64,000 nt of DNA from Bettongia penicillata ogilbyi (Eukaryota; Chordata; Mammalia; Diprotodontia; Potoroidae): assembly GCA_023548195.1 (NCBI GenBank), contig JAJHZJ010000009.1:2089501-2153500 (forward strand). The letters are read 5' to 3'. The notes beneath the pieces were generated by a model, which ran no database searches, was not told the DNA's origin, and saw only the letters and a list, made by a program, of their open reading frames with translations. The position numbers and the translations under genes are program-made. Of this stretch, positions 11,291-23,007 are shown one piece after another (positions within the stretch are counted from its first letter, which is position 1; each line of letters starts with the position of its first letter).

Positions 11291-12075
11291 TCTTTTCCAT
11301 TCATTCTTTTCCCAGGACATTATACCTGATGAGTTTGTTAATGAGCAAATCTCCTTTTCCTATGCCTTACTAATTATAGCAAGTCAGAGAATCATTAAAC
11401 AAAGTCATCTCAATGATTATATCTATCAAGGAATCTTGTATGAGTTTAAGATGTACATGGAAGAAAACAATTATGAGTGTAGTATTTTCCTAAGTTGAAA
11501 GCTTTTCTTTTTAAATTAAAATTACTTAATGAAGTATGATTATATTTTTTATATATGTTATATTATGTTACTATGTTATGTTACTATGTTATGTTATGTT
11601 ATGTTACAATGAAGCAGAAGTCTATTTGAAAAGAAGTCTATAAAAAATCGTTTGTAAAAGTAGGAGTGTCCACAGTTATGGACCTTAACGTATATTGTCA
11701 GCTTTCCCCCTCCCCCACATATTAACTGATTTTACTGATATTTTTTCTCTTCTACCTCTTTTTCTTTAAAAAAAAAAATCTTTATTAAATGGAATGACTT
11801 CCTGGGAAGGGAGCAGGGAAAAAGATTCAGAGGGAGATTTAGGCAAATTAAAAACAAAAGATATCCATACAATTTTTTTTGAAAGAAAATCATTTGGAAC
11901 AGTTTGTACTTCTTTCTTATTTTCATTAAGGATGTCAATGTCCATAGGCTCTCCTCATAAAGATTTCATGGAGATGAATAAATCAGCATAGAGGTCAACT
12001 ATTGCTAATGTTTTCTCTGTCATCTTTCTATTTTGAAGTAATATGATATGTAGGAATATAGATCTAGAGCTGGAT
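11291..12075. other. No recognisable feature except a short TATGT repeat
   Basis: Contains an imperfect (TATGT)n run at about 11,560-11,606 and an A-run at 11,767-11,777. The rest is unrecognised. Confidence 0.5.
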
Positions 12076-12079
12076 CTCT

Positions 12080-12215
12080 GACATCATCAATCCAATCCTT
12101 TTATTTTATAGTCGAAGAAACTTAGACCCAAATAGAGGGAGTGACGGGCTCAAAGTCACACAAGTGGTAAGTGACAGAGGCAGGATTTGAACTCTGATGC
12201 TCTGACTCCAAAGTC
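12080..12215 (-). mobile_element. MIR-type SINE
   Basis: Reverse copy with 'gctcaaagtcacacaagtgg' and 'caggatttgaactctgatgc'. Confidence 0.75.
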
Positions 12216-12394
12216 TGCCTCCTAAATGCCTATGAAATGGTATCTTGTTGCTTTTGTGTCTAGGACAAACCAATTCTACCAATATACTCACTCACCTCTT
12301 CCATCTGAATACAATTTCCAAATGCATGTACTGTCTTCTGGCTTCAGATATTTTGGCCAGAATATCAATATTGATTAAGGTAGCAAAGTATCAT

Positions 12395-12555
12395 GTTAAC
12401 AGTGCTTGATTTAGAGCCTGAGGAGTCAGAATCCCTCAGTTCAATTTCTGGCACTTACTGCCTGTGTGGTCCTGGCAGAGTCACAACTTTAAAAGGAGAG
12501 GGTTGTAATCGATGGTCTCTGAAGTCCCTTCCATATCTGGAGCTGTGATCATTTC
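12395..12555 (+). mobile_element. MIR-type SINE
   Basis: Head 'cagtgcttgatttagagcct', 'gcacttactgcctgtgtggt', tail 'gatggtctctgaagtccctt'. Confidence 0.7.
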
Positions 12556-12559
12556 CTGG

Positions 12560-12776
12560 GGAAGCAACCTTCACTTAGAAAGGCCAAGTTCACCCACTGC
12601 ATCCTGGGCCATTGCCAGGCATATTGACTTTTGTCTTTCAGTTGAACTCTGATACCTCTGGAGGAAAGAATGAAGCTGGTAAGTTTTTCCAGCTGTCTCA
12701 CTCAAATGCAATTCATGCCCGTGTCAGAACATTACTCTGCGATATCATTGGTCCTTTTCAAAAACGGAGGATGAAC
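12560..12776 (+). mobile_element. Mar1-like SINE
   Basis: Forward-strand copy of the family seen in reverse at 45,098-45,545. 'cactgcatcctgggccat' and 'ctctggaggaaagaatgaag' match that copy's complement, and it ends 'gaggatgaacaacaa'. Confidence 0.7.
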
Positions 12777-12794
12777 AACAAGAGCTATGGTCCT

Positions 12795-12895
12795 GTGAAA
12801 GCAATGAAAAAATTAAGTGACTTGCCCAGGGTCATGCAACTACTATATGTCAAAGGTAGGCCTTCCTGACTCAAAGGCTAGTTCTCCAGAAGCTG
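12795..12895 (-). mobile_element. MIR-type SINE fragment
   Basis: 'aagtgacttgcccagggtca' followed by degraded head sequence. Confidence 0.7.
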
Positions 12896-13099
12896 CCTCA
12901 AATGTGTCTAATGTATTGGGATGAATTAATATTTCAGATTCCCTCTGATGTTAATAGAATGAAAACAGAATGAAAGAGAAAAGGGTCGATGTTTGGAGAG
13001 TGAGGATGCAGAAGGCAAGTCTAAGACATAAGACTTGGCAAAGCCCACTTTAATATAGCCCTCTGGACAGCATGAGGTCATCCAGGAATGGGGGTGGTT

Positions 13100-13255
13100 G
13101 GGTCTTGAGGAGAATGAAGAGCCTTCTCTGGGCTCTCCTGACTCTCCACTCACTAGCAGCCTTCTTACCTTGGAAGATCACTCTGCCCCTGCAGCCCCTT
13201 CCTCTGATTGGCCAGTTCCTCCTAGATCCTCCCTTTTAAGAAAGATATCCAAGTC
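13100..13255 (+). repeat. Interspersed repeat related to 15,128-15,255
   Basis: 'cctctgattggccagttcct' and 'cccttttaagaaagatatcc' align with 'tcctgattggttatttcttc' and 'cttttaaggaacatctctca' in the later copy. The two are diverged members of one unnamed family. Confidence 0.55.
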
Positions 13256-13444
13256 AGACAACTTAATTACTTCATTCCTCTCTGTACCTCAGTTTTTTCC
13301 TTTATAAAATGAGGATAATACCAGAATTACTTAAAATATGCTGTATGTAGGTCTATTGCAAGTAAGTGCTTTGGGTGAATCCAATGGAGCTATATGGGAT
13401 GATGCCTGGTCTGGGGCTGCAGCTTCTGTGTGTTTTCTATTGGT

Positions 13445-13640
13445 CATAGCTTTAGAGCTAGAAGAGCTTTATAGATCATCTTAGTTCAAACTCCTTATTG
13501 TACAAATAAAGAAAATGAGTCTCATGGAAGGTAATTAACTTGCCCAAGATCACTCAGGGAGTAGGTGGGCATGAACAACTGGTAGAAACCAGATTGGAGC
13601 CCAGGTATTGTCTCCAAATCCAGCAATCTCTCCTCTAGCC
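13445..13640 (-). mobile_element. MIR-type SINE
   Basis: Reverse copy with 'tagatcatcttagttcaaac', then 'aacttgcccaagatcactca'. Confidence 0.75.
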
Positions 13641-14449
13641 CTTTGGGCCCATTCATTATCTCTTTCTCTTCCAGCTTGTGTGTCTACAATTCTGATCATA
13701 TATTTCAATGCCAAGTAGGGAACTGGCCACATGGGGTTCAGTTGGGGGTGAGGTTGTACATGTGAGTTTTTAAATTGCATTATATTACAACCAGTCCTCA
13801 CTCAAAACAAAAGAGCAAACTGGTTTTGTTTTTTTTTCTTCTATACAGGGAGGCTGTTAGCTCTGGGGATTAGGGGTGGGGTATTAACAACTAGGGATAT
13901 TAGTACAGAATTTGGTGAGGCAGCTTAGGTGAGGCCAGGCCAGGTCAGGTCAGATCAGGCCAGTTAAGGGTGTGGATGCAGGCTCCCTGGTGGCAGCTTG
14001 GTTTGCTGACTAAAGACAGAACTCTCCTAACCAGTGATTTTACCTCCATAATTTACTCAATCTTTTTAGCAAAAGAAAGCAGAAAGCTTTATTCCTCTGT
14101 TGGGAATAGGTGTCTCTTTACTATCATCTTGAAAAACAGCATGTGAGGCCAAAGTTCTGAGTGAGGCCTGCGAAACTGGCCTCTTGCCTCCCTCTGGTTG
14201 ATGAGGACCCCTTGACTCTTTGCCACAGAGGGTTGGTTACTATTAGGAGCCCCAGCTCACCTACTCTGGTCCAACCAGGAGGTATTTCGTTTTATAATTT
14301 TTTCTTCACAGTAGACATTCTGCTGTGCACTATCTGTATTACCCATCTGGGTCTATAGAGAGAGAGCAAAGTCCATGGTGGAATTTGAGGAGAAAAGAAA
14401 GGCCTCCCAATTGCAAATTTCTCCTCCACAGGTCCTCTTCAGGAGCTTA
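13641..14449. other. Unrecognised, with a short CAGGT-type tandem run
   Basis: 13,925-13,966 is an imperfect five-base tandem (ccagg/tcagg). No other feature is identified. Confidence 0.5.
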
Positions 14450-14600
14450 TGACTCCACCGTTCTTTGAATTAAGGTTTTAATGTAGCAGTTAAAATGCAA
14501 ATATACTGAGTGGGCTGTATAACAGATTAAGGCAATAATACCTTAGCATGAATTAGCTTATCTGACTAGCTAATTATTACATGGGGGGATGAACCATGGG
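14450..14600. other. Candidate conserved noncoding element
   Basis: Repeat-free and AT-rich. It holds an octamer-type ATGCAAAT at about 14,493 and homeodomain-type cores in 'gaattagcttatctgactag' and 'ctaattattac'. Conservation is inferred from motif density only. Confidence 0.3.
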
Positions 14601-14629
14601 ATCATAAGATTCTTTTTCTTTTCTTTCTT

Positions 14630-14990
14630 TTTTAAAGTATTTTATCGATGACTTAACTTTACAGGTAAGAGAAAAGACCGAAGAAGGGACATGCCTTTCT
14701 TAAAGTCACATAGGTGGCAAGAAGCAGAGCTAGAATTCAGACATGAGAATGTCCATAGTAGGGGCTGGTTCAGTTGGCAGATTAAAAAGGGAGTTCGGGA
14801 AGAAGGATTGCAAGATTTATTTGTGGTTCACCCATTTCAAGATTAGAGACTGAAAACTGGCAGAGACCTAGAGACCGTTTAATCGTTTTACTGATAAGGA
14901 AACTGAGGCCAGGGAAGTTAAGTAACTTGCCCAAGGTCCATCAAGGCCTTGAATACAGGTCCTATGACTCCAAAGCCAAACATGCTCTTG
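14630..14990 (-). mobile_element. Two MIR-type SINE copies
   Basis: Reverse copies at 14,630-14,745 ('cttaaagtcacataggtggc') and 14,835-14,990 ('aagtaacttgcccaaggtcc'). Confidence 0.75.
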
Positions 14991-15127
14991 GCTGACCATG
15001 AGGTAACACAAGACTACTGGCTAGGGGTGGAAAGAGGAGTCCGGAGTTTAAGAACAAACCTTGGGCTAGACTTCCTTCAAAAAAGACGTATTGGAAGAAG
15101 AAAGGGAGGGAGAGGAAAGGAAGAGTG

Positions 15128-15520
15128 GATATCTGTTGGTGGTCTCCATGCTCCATCAGCCTTGTTATCCTGAAAGATCTCTCCACCCCCTTGGCCCCAT
15201 GGCCTTTTTCCTGATTGGTTATTTCTTCTTGGAATCTACTTTTAAGGAACATCTCTCAGGCCAGCCTTCTTCCCTCCTCCGTTCCCCTCTGGGCCTCCCT
15301 CCTGACTTTCTGGACTTCTTTCTCTACCACATCCCCAAGGCAGCACCTTCCCCTTCCCACTTTCCAATTCTCTTTTATGTGTGGTCTTTCCCCATTACAA
15401 TGTAAACTCCTCAAGAGCAGGGATTGTCTTTCTTTTTGCTTCTATTTGTATCCCCAGCATTTAGCTGAGTGCCTGCACAGTCAGCACTTAATAAATACTT
15501 ACTGATTTATTGACAAAATC
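15128..15520 (+). mobile_element. L2-tailed repeat
   Basis: The 3' part carries 'tgtaaactcctcaagagcag', 'tttgtatccccagcatttag' and 'cacttaataaatacttactg', the L2-type end. The 5' part is shared with 13,100-13,255. Open frames across it are chance. Confidence 0.7.
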
Positions 15521-15524
15521 TTCA

Positions 15525-15880
15525 GGGCTATAAGGAACCTCAGAGAGCAATCCATAACCAAATAGGAATGTCTCTACAACTATCCCACCAAGTGGTAATA
15601 TAAGATCTCTAGCTGTACAGAATTCACTATATCCCAAGACAGCCTGTTCTATTTTGTTAGGGATTATTAGGAAGTTTTTCCTTGGATCTAGTCTGTCTGT
15701 TTCTTTGCAACTTCCAAACATTTGGCCTATTTCTGTTATGTGGTGCCAAGCAGAATGTTTGTCCCAAGTGACATCCCTCCAAATACTCAGATATTATCTC
15801 TTTTTCTACCTGAGAAGCCTGAGACCTGCTATGGTGCCTTATTTTCCCTTGTGACTCCCCAGCCCGCTTCACACATTCTG
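15525..15880 (-). mobile_element. L3/CR1 LINE fragment
   Basis: On the minus strand this resembles the 3' part of amniote CR1/L3: 'ttaggaagtttttccttgga', 'tctttgcaacttccaaacat' and 'tccctccaaatactcagata' fall in the family order. Confidence 0.65.
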
Positions 15881-15944
15881 TTTTAATGAATATGGAATAA
15901 ATGAGGTGATATTTGAGCTGAGACTCATATGTCAGGGGCCCTAT

Positions 15945-16135
15945 AGAGGCAGCATTCTATAAAGGAAAGAACTTTGACTTTGGAGTCAAAAGGACATGAT
16001 TCAAATTCTGCCTCTGATTGACCGTGGGCAAGTTACTTAACTTCCCTGGCCTCGGTTTCCTTATCTATAAAATGAGAAGGTTAGACTAAATGGTCTCTGA
16101 GGTCTCTTTCAGTTTTCAGTCTATGATCTTAAAAT
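15945..16135 (+). mobile_element. MIR-type SINE, near full length
   Basis: 'gactttggagtcaaaaggac', 'cttatctataaaatgagaag' and tail 'aatggtctctgaggtctctt'. Confidence 0.85.
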
Positions 16136-16139
16136 GGGT

Positions 16140-16925
16140 AGACCACAAATAAATCTTTCTGGGTCCTCCTCACCCCCCACCTCACCCCTTACTAGCTGGG
16201 CTCCTGCTCCTCATCCTCCTTTTGTTCAGCAAGTTCTTCTCAAGAACAACTTGCTGGGAGGCAGCCTGGTGTGTTTGATTTCCTATAACTGCTGAACATG
16301 CTCCACACCAGATAAGATTCCTTCGCAGGGAGGAAAATTGCCAGCTGCGGATGACCCTCTGGAAAAAGCAATAGGTTTCTGTTTGATGGTAGCACTGATT
16401 CACTTGGAGGAGGAGAAACCCAGGCTGGAGTGGGGTAAAGACATAATGAGAAAACGCATGAGATGCCTTCAAAGCTTAACAAAACGAGGCTGCTAACAGT
16501 TTTGCTTTGTAAAGTCAAACTAAGCACAGGGAACAGAGGAGGGGTGCTACAGAAAGAGTAAGTTATTACTAATTAGTTATTACTAATTTGAGATTAATTT
16601 TGAATAGCTCAGAAATTTACCACGAGGCATGTAGTTTTGCGTTTGATGGTCAAAGAAACCAAATGCTTTTTTTCTTTTCCATAACTCTCCTTAACTCCCT
16701 CAGTCCCCATACCAATCTGTAGAGAAAATTAAGCAGAAGCTTCAGTGGGTAAAGATTCCAAAGGAAAGGTCAGACTAATTGTTGGGTAGAAACCAAGAGA
16801 GATGAGACACGCTATGGGGTATCATAATTTTTTCTACCCACTGAGAATAATGGTCAATCATTGCCCCTCAAGAATGCTTTTATTACAAAATAGAGCCAGC
16901 AGTCTCCAAGGGCATAAACATCCTT
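16140..16925. other. Repeat-free stretch; possible conserved noncoding element
   Basis: No repeat family recognised. 16,555-16,620 has three close TAAT-type cores (tactaattagttattactaa). A small stem sits at about 16,234-16,248 (gttctt-ctc-aagaac). Confidence 0.3.
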
Positions 16926-16929
16926 CAAT

Positions 16930-17720
16930 CAATGTGCATGTATTAAGTCTGTCAACAAACATTTATTAAGCCCTTACTATGTGCCAGGAACTATGATAAC
17001 CTCTGGGGACTAAAAAAAAAAGGCAAAAACATGGTTCCTTTTCTGAAGGGGCTTACATTCAAATGGGGGAGGAGAGACAGCAAGCAAACAGCTCTACACA
17101 TTTAAGATATAGGTAGTATAAATGAAAGGACATTTCAGGAGGAAGGCACTAGTGGTATAAGTGGTTTTTTTTAGAGGGGTGGGATTGAGAAAGACTTTCT
17201 TCAGTAGGTGGGATTTTGAACTTATGTTTTAAGGAGGCCAGAGAAACCAGGAAACAGAAGTGAAGAGGTAGAGAATTCCAGGCATGAGGGGCAGCCAATG
17301 AATCAGGAGATGGCGTGTCCTTGTGATGAACAGTAAGGAGATCTGTTTCATTGGATCACAAAATAGGAAAGTAAGGTATAAGAAGACTGGAAAGGTAGGA
17401 AGGGGTCAGTTTGTGAAGGACTTTAAAAAGCAAGCAGAGAATTTTATATTTGATCCTGGAGGTAATAGGGAGCCACTTGAGATAATTGAGTAGAGACTGT
17501 GACATCGACAGATCTACACTTTAGGAGGAAGATTTTGAAGCTGATTGGAAAATGGAGTGAGGGGAGAGACTTGAGGCAGGAAGACCAAGCAGCAGGCTGT
17601 TGGGATAGTCCAAGCTTGAGGAGAATGCTTGTATGAATATTGTGCTGGGGACTCTTAAAGTCTAAGTGATGTATTGGTAGAAATAACAAGATGTATGGTG
17701 TGACGAGGATTCAAGGACGT
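16930..17720 (-). mobile_element. L2 LINE 3' half
   Basis: Starts with the reversed L2 3' end ('atttattaagcccttactat', 'gtgccaggaactatgataac') and runs into late coding sequence. The segment 'gtgaaggactttaaaaagca' has relatives at 19,800 and 25,235. Its minus-strand frame at 17,444-17,689 is the L2 remnant. Confidence 0.85.
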
Positions 17721-17865
17721 AAAGGTTACTGAGCCCTTATTATTAGCTAATTCTATGCTGCTTGAAATCCCCAAAGAGCATACAGTCTGGTGGGGGGGAT
17801 GAGACCTACCCAAATAGCTAGAATATGCAATAATACAAGGTAAGTGAATTAGAGACTCCCCACTG

Positions 17866-18040
17866 TGAGTCTGAATATGGCCTCAGACGTTTACTAGCTT
17901 TGTGACCCTGGGCAAGTCAATTAATTCTGTTTGCCTCAGAGCTACCTCTAAGAGCTGTGGCAAGGATCAAATGAGGTAATATTGCAAAGCACTTTGCAAA
18001 TCTCAAAGCACTATATAAATTATTATTTTTGTTGCTATAT
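17866..18040 (+). mobile_element. MIR-type SINE with long tail
   Basis: 'tactagctttgtgaccctgg', then 'aaggatcaaatgaggtaata' and 'ctcaaagcactatataaatt', the marsupial MIR 3' part. Confidence 0.85.
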
Positions 18041-18119
18041 TACAAGATGAGCCTAAAACTTAACAGACTCTAATCGGAAGAGGGAATTTCCAGCCGCCGG
18101 GACAATGTTTCTTGTTAGA

Positions 18120-18398
18120 CATAAAATCAGAATCTCAGATTCAGAAGGGACCTTAGTGATCACCTCCATAATAAAAATAAGTAAATAATGTAAGTAAAAA
18201 TAACAATAATGATATAGTGCTTTAAAATATGCAAAGAGCATTACACGTATTATCTCATTTGATTTCCCTCAACATAATTTTGCATATGGAGAAACTGAAA
18301 CTCAGGAAAGTTAAAAGGTTCTTGCTCACGGTCACATCACTAGTTCGATGTTGTATTTGGATTTCCTGACTCAAAGCCCAGCCCTGTGGCCTCTGGAC
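18120..18398 (-). mobile_element. MIR-type SINE
   Basis: Reversed 3' part 'tatagtgctttaaaatatgc', 'attatctcatttgatttccc', then the core 'atggagaaactgaaactcag'. Confidence 0.75.
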
Positions 18399-18583
18399 CA
18401 GGGGTTGGCAAACTACTGCCTATGAGCCAATTTTCACCTTTTTCTTCTGTATGGTCTACAAGCTAAGAATGGTTTTTATATTCTGAAATAAAGTTTGATT
18501 AGATCTGAAAGTGTAAAAACTATTCTTCATGCATGGGCCAGTACAAAAAACAGGTTGCCTGCAGGATTTGCCTATCCCTACTG
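18399..18583. mobile_element. hAT-type non-autonomous DNA transposon
   Basis: Starts 'caggggttggcaaactactg' and ends with its decayed complement 'gatttgcctatccctactg', the terminal inverted repeats of a Charlie-like hAT element. A clear 8-bp target duplication is not visible (ctctggac against tagatgac). Confidence 0.65.
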
Positions 18584-18760
18584 TAGATGACTTTGCCTTT
18601 CACCAATACCCTTATTTCACAGAGGAGGAAACAGAGGCTCCAAGAGGTTGTGGGGCTTGTTCAAGATGGCACAGCTAGTGCTAGAGCAATAATGTTCATC
18701 TCTTGACTCATGTAAAGTCCAATGCTCTTTCCATTATATCAGACTGTCTTATAGCAAAAT
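18584..18760 (-). mobile_element. MIR-type SINE
   Basis: 'ttcacagaggaggaaacaga', 'atggcacagctagtgctaga'. Confidence 0.7.
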
Positions 18761-18847
18761 GATGCTTACCCTGGTCTTTTCAACCCAAATTTAGAATCAA
18801 CATTTAGATTGAGCCCAACTAAGAGTTCACATTCACCTACATCTCTT

Positions 18848-18945
18848 TCAAAAAAAAAAGAGAGATAGAAAGAAAGGAAGAAAGAGAGAAAGAAAGAAAA
18901 AAGGAAGAAAGGAAAGAAAAGAGGAAGAAAAGAAGGAAATAATAA
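18848..18945. repeat. GAAA/GGAA purine repeat
   Basis: About 98 bases of nearly pure A/G, made of GAAA, GGAA and GA units. Confidence 0.9.
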
Positions 18946-19400
18946 ACTGAATTTATGTTCTCATGGCTGAAATTGAAAAATTTATATGTCTCTCACCGAT
19001 GTTACTGAAATGTGCCCGCAATCTAATTAGGTTAATTTCAATTTCCTGGGTTTAATTACTTTTAATTTAATTAATTTAAAATGCAGTATACAAGGTGATT
19101 AATTAGTAAATGTTGTTGAGGGACTCTGAAGGTGAAAAGTGATGTGTAAGTCTTTAAATATTATCAGTGCCAAAGCCACTACATTTTCTCTTCAGAAGGG
19201 CAGGGCTACCCTTCAGGGTCATAGGAGGCAAGAAATAGACTTGGAGAGCTTTACCAAGAACTGGTTGTGGGCTCCTAGATAGAGCAAAGGTACAAAGTGC
19301 TCGATAAAGTTATAAGGACATACTTTGTCTTTCAATGAAGCTGAATAAATTCTGGTACAAATAGTTATAACTGTGTTATTTGGATACATTGTGCTCAGTG
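18946..19400. other. Repeat-free, TAATTA-rich stretch
   Basis: 19,020-19,110 has dense homeodomain-type cores ('ctaattaggttaatttcaat', 'ttaatttaattaatttaaaa', 'gattaattagtaaatg'). The density may only reflect AT content. Confidence 0.3.
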
Positions 19401-19401
19401 A

Positions 19402-20095
19402 ATTATCAATCAATCAAAAAACATTCATGAAGCACTTACTATGTGGCAGGACCTGTGCTAAGTGCTATGGATACAAAAAGGACAGAAGACATTCCCTGGC
19501 CTCAAGAAGCTCACCATCTAGTGAGAATGACAACAAGCAACAAACAAGCTATAGACAGAATAAATAGAAATAATTAACAGAGAAAAGGCACTAGAATTAA
19601 GAAAGGTTGGGGATAACTTCCTTTAAAAGGCAGGATTTTAACTGGGAAAGGAACCAGAGAGATTAGTACTTGAAGGACAGTCAGAGAAAATGACAAGACA
19701 TGGTGTGGAACAGCCAGGAGGCAAATGTCACTGAATTGAAGGATATGTGTAGAGGAGTAAGATGTAAGAAGACTGGAAAGGTAGGAGGGGACGAGGTTCT
19801 GAAGGGGTTTGAATATCAAGCAGAACATTTTATATTTGCTCCTGGAGGCAACAGAAAGTCACTGGAGTTTATTGAGAGGGTCACGTGATCAGACTTACAC
19901 TTTAGGAAATCACTTTAGTGACTAAATGGAGGATGGAGTAGAGAGAGACTTGAGGCAGGAAGACCCAATAGCAAGCCACTGCAGGTGTGAGGTGATGAGC
20001 ATCTGTGTCAGAGCAGTGGCTATGTCAGAGGAGAGAAATGTCAAATGCAAGAGATGTTGCAAAGGTGAAACTGACAGGACTTGGTGATTGATTGG
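19402..20095 (-). mobile_element. L2 LINE 3' half
   Basis: Begins with 'tcaatcaatcaaaaaacatt', the reversed terminal repeat of marsupial L2, then 'agcacttactatgtggcagg'. Later coding parts match 16,930-17,720 in order. Confidence 0.88.
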
Positions 20096-20097
20096 AG

Positions 20098-20295
20098 GAA
20101 TATAAAATTTAGAGCTGAAAGGGATTCTACAGATCATCCAGGCTAACTCTCCTATTCCCCCCCTTCTAAATAATTTTACATATGAATACAGGACCAGAAA
20201 GTGGCATTCACACAGGTAGGAAGTAATACAGCAAGGATTTAACCCAGTTTCTCTGAACCCAAATCCAGGGCTGATTCCATTACACCATGCGCCAT
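20098..20295 (-). mobile_element. MIR-type SINE
   Basis: 'tagagctgaaagggattcta', 'aaggatttaacccagtttct'. Confidence 0.65.
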
Positions 20296-20965
20296 CCTTC
20301 GTCTGTTCATCTGAAAAAGGCTGCAGTGTGTGTGTCTTTAGTTTTCTAAGTTGTTCCTCTTGAATGATTCCCCATTCTACTATCCATCAGAGCTGATCCT
20401 ACACAAAATCATAAAGCAAGTGAAGTCTGTCCTCAAAGTACTTCTCCCTCGGTGGCCTTCATGACCTTCCCTTCCATTTCATTCACCCAGAATTCTCATG
20501 GTTTCTCTGTGACTTCCAGAGCCCTATCTTGCAGCATTCTACCTAGACCTGGCTGACTTTCCCAGAACTAGAATCTTCCTGTCCCCTCTTACTAGCTTAC
20601 TAGCTCTGTGACTTGGGCCAAACTACTTCTCTCATCTGAAAAATGAGGGAGATTGGACTAGATGATCTCCACGGAACCAGAGAAGTCAAGAAATTTGTCA
20701 ACATAGGTAGGTCTTTCCAACGCAAATTCTGATATTCCTTTCATCTCCCAAGTCCCACCAAATTACACCTAATTGTTCTGAGACCTGAACTACATGTATC
20801 TCAAGACTATATATATCTCTTGAACTGTATGTATCTCACCTAAAATGAAAAGTAAAGATAGTTGATGTCTATATGGCATTGAAGTTTGCAGAGCACTTTC
20901 AGATATATGTTCTCATTTTATCCTGTCCTTCAAGGATTCCTGATTTCCATGACATGGATATTCCC
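20296..20965. other. Mostly unrecognised with two MIR pieces
   Basis: MIR-type fragments at 20,585-20,700 (+, 'gattggactagatgatctcc') and 20,850-20,935 (-, 'tttgcagagcactttcagat'). The rest is unassigned. Confidence 0.5.
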
Positions 20966-20973
20966 TCCATAGA

Positions 20974-21022
20974 TGCCGATTGTAATGCTAGACTTTTGTA
21001 GACAGCTTCATAAGTTGTTAAA

Positions 21023-21084
<62 letters not shown>

Positions 21085-21190
21085 TATTTGGCAATATTTT
21101 GCCTATTTGGCAAATATATATATATATATATATATGTACTGATTGTAACACTAGGCTTTTGTAGACAGCTTCATAAGTTATTAAAGACAA
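20974..21190. repeat. (TA)n microsatellite between 50-bp direct repeats
   Basis: 20,974-21,023 and about 21,138-21,188 are copies of one ~50-bp unit sharing 'cttttgtagacagcttcata', with roughly six differences. Between them lie a long TA run (21,025-21,088) and a second shorter one (21,114-21,136). Confidence 0.85.
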
Positions 21191-21191
21191 T

Positions 21192-21218
21192 TAGGTAGAT
21201 AGATAGATAGATAGATAG
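21192..21218. repeat. (GATA)n microsatellite
   Basis: About six tandem TAGA units. Confidence 0.9.
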
Positions 21219-21219
21219 T

Positions 21220-21605
21220 TACACCACTTGGTGGCCAACATGTTAGTGATGAACCTCTGTGAATTTAGCTTGGTTGGTTCTCAGAAGAAAGACTGAGCCC
21301 ATACGGAAAATGTTTACAGCCTGGTAGAATCTTCCATAATTTGTTTTCCATGAACGTAATGTCCAAGAACTTGGGCTCATCCCCATTCCATTCTCTGAGA
21401 CACAGGGAAGCAGAGTCAAAAGAACAGTCGCACAGCACAACACGTTTTTAGGAAGGGCCTGATTTCTGGGGGATGGTGGAGGAAGAACACGCGGTCTGAA
21501 TCTGTGACTTCATCCACTCAGGTAATGCCTTCAGAGAGAAGAGGAATTGTGAGTCTGGACCTCCCATCTGACTATTTGATCTTGTACTTCCACACTTAAA
21601 CGTTT
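21220..21605. other. No recognisable feature
   Basis: Unique-looking; nothing identified. Confidence 0.4.
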
Positions 21606-21609
21606 AGAC

Positions 21610-23007
21610 TATTCTTATCATTCCGCCAAAACTATTTTCTCCGAAGTTACCAATGATGTCTTAGTTGCCAAATCCAACGGTCTTTTCTCCATTCTTATTT
21701 TCCTTGATCTCTCTGCAGTCTTTGGCATTGTTCATCACTCTCTCCCCCTTGATACTCTTTTTCTCTCTACTTTTTCTAGATGCCACCCTCTCCCGCTTCT
21801 TGTCTACTCCTCTGTCTCCTTTGTAGATCCACTTCCAGAGCATGACCTCTAACCTAGGTGTCTCTCAGAGGTGTGTCCTGGGTCCTCTTCTATCCTTCTA
21901 TACTACTTCCCTCAGTAATCTCACTAACTCCCAAGGATTTAAGTACAATCTCTATGCTAATGATTCTCAAATCTCCCTATCCTGCCCCAAACTCTCTGTT
22001 GACCTTTAATCTCCCATCTCCAACTGCCTCTCAGATTTCTCAAACTGAATGTCCCAGTTTGCTGTTTTCAGTCCTTTCAGTTGTGTCTGGCTCTTTGTCA
22101 CTCCATTTGGGGTTTTCTTGGCAAAAATCCTGAAGTGGTTTTATAGATGAGGAAACTGAGGCAAACAGAGAGAAATGACTTGTCCAGAGCCACATACTTA
22201 GTAAGTGTCTGAGACTGGATTTGAACTCATGAAGATGAGTCTTCCTGATTCCCAGCCCAGTATTCTATCCACTTTGCCACCTAGCTTTCCAGTAGACAAT
22301 GTAAACTCAACATGTCCAAAAGTGAACTCATCTTTCCACATAAATACTCCCTATTACTATAGAAGACATCACCACCCTCCCAGTCCCTTATACTCACAAC
22401 CTAGGAGTCATCCCAGACTCCTCACTATCTCTCACCCCCTCATGCCTATTCTGTTGCCAAACTCTATTGATTTTAACTTTGCAACATGTCTCTAATTTGC
22501 TGCCCTCTCCTCTAACATGACCACTTTCTTTTGCAGGTGCTCATCACCTTATGCTAGGACATTATGATATTTGACCTGCCTGCCTCCAGTCTCTCCCTGT
22601 TCCGATCCATCCTTAACTTAGCCATCAAAGTGATTTTCCTAAAGCATGGGTCTAATCATGTCACTACTCAATAAACTCCAGTGGCTCCCTATGGCCTCCA
22701 GGATCAAATACAAAATCCTCTGATTGGCATTCAAAGATCTTCATAATCTAACCCCTTTCTACCTTTCCAGTCTTCTTATATCTAACTCCCCACCAAATAT
22801 TTTTTAATCCAGTGACACTGGTCCCCTGGTTGTTATACAAACAGGAAACCTTCTCCCTGCTCTGGGCACTTTCTCTGGCTGTTTCCCATGCCTGGAATGC
22901 TCTCCCTCATCTGTTCCACCTACTGACCTTCTGAATTCCTTTAAGTCCCAACTCAAATCCCATCTTTTACCAAACCTCTCTTAATTCAAGTGCCTTCTCT
23001 CTGTTGA
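21610..23007 (+). pseudogene. L2 LINE reverse-transcriptase/C-terminal coding remnant
   Basis: The longest L2 copy here. Decayed coding text runs from 'gatctctctgcagtctttgg' (RT palm region) through 'tctctcagaggtgtgtcctg' and 'tatgctaatgattctcaaat' (the position where L2 carries its catalytic YADD) to 'gcctggaatgctctccctca'. A SINE splits it at about 22,056-22,291; 'cccagt' precedes the SINE and 'ttccagt' follows, a likely short target duplication. Several stops; inactive. Confidence 0.85.
22056..22291 (-). mobile_element. RTE-tailed SINE inserted in L2
   Basis: 'cagttgtgtctggctctttg', 'tagatgaggaaactgaggca' and head 'ctttgccacctagctttcc' in reverse order. The host L2 resumes immediately. 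Confidence 0.9.

Noticed and set aside
18399..18591. 8-bp target duplication for the hAT at 18.4 kb
   Set aside because: ctctggac against tagatgac share only the last three bases.
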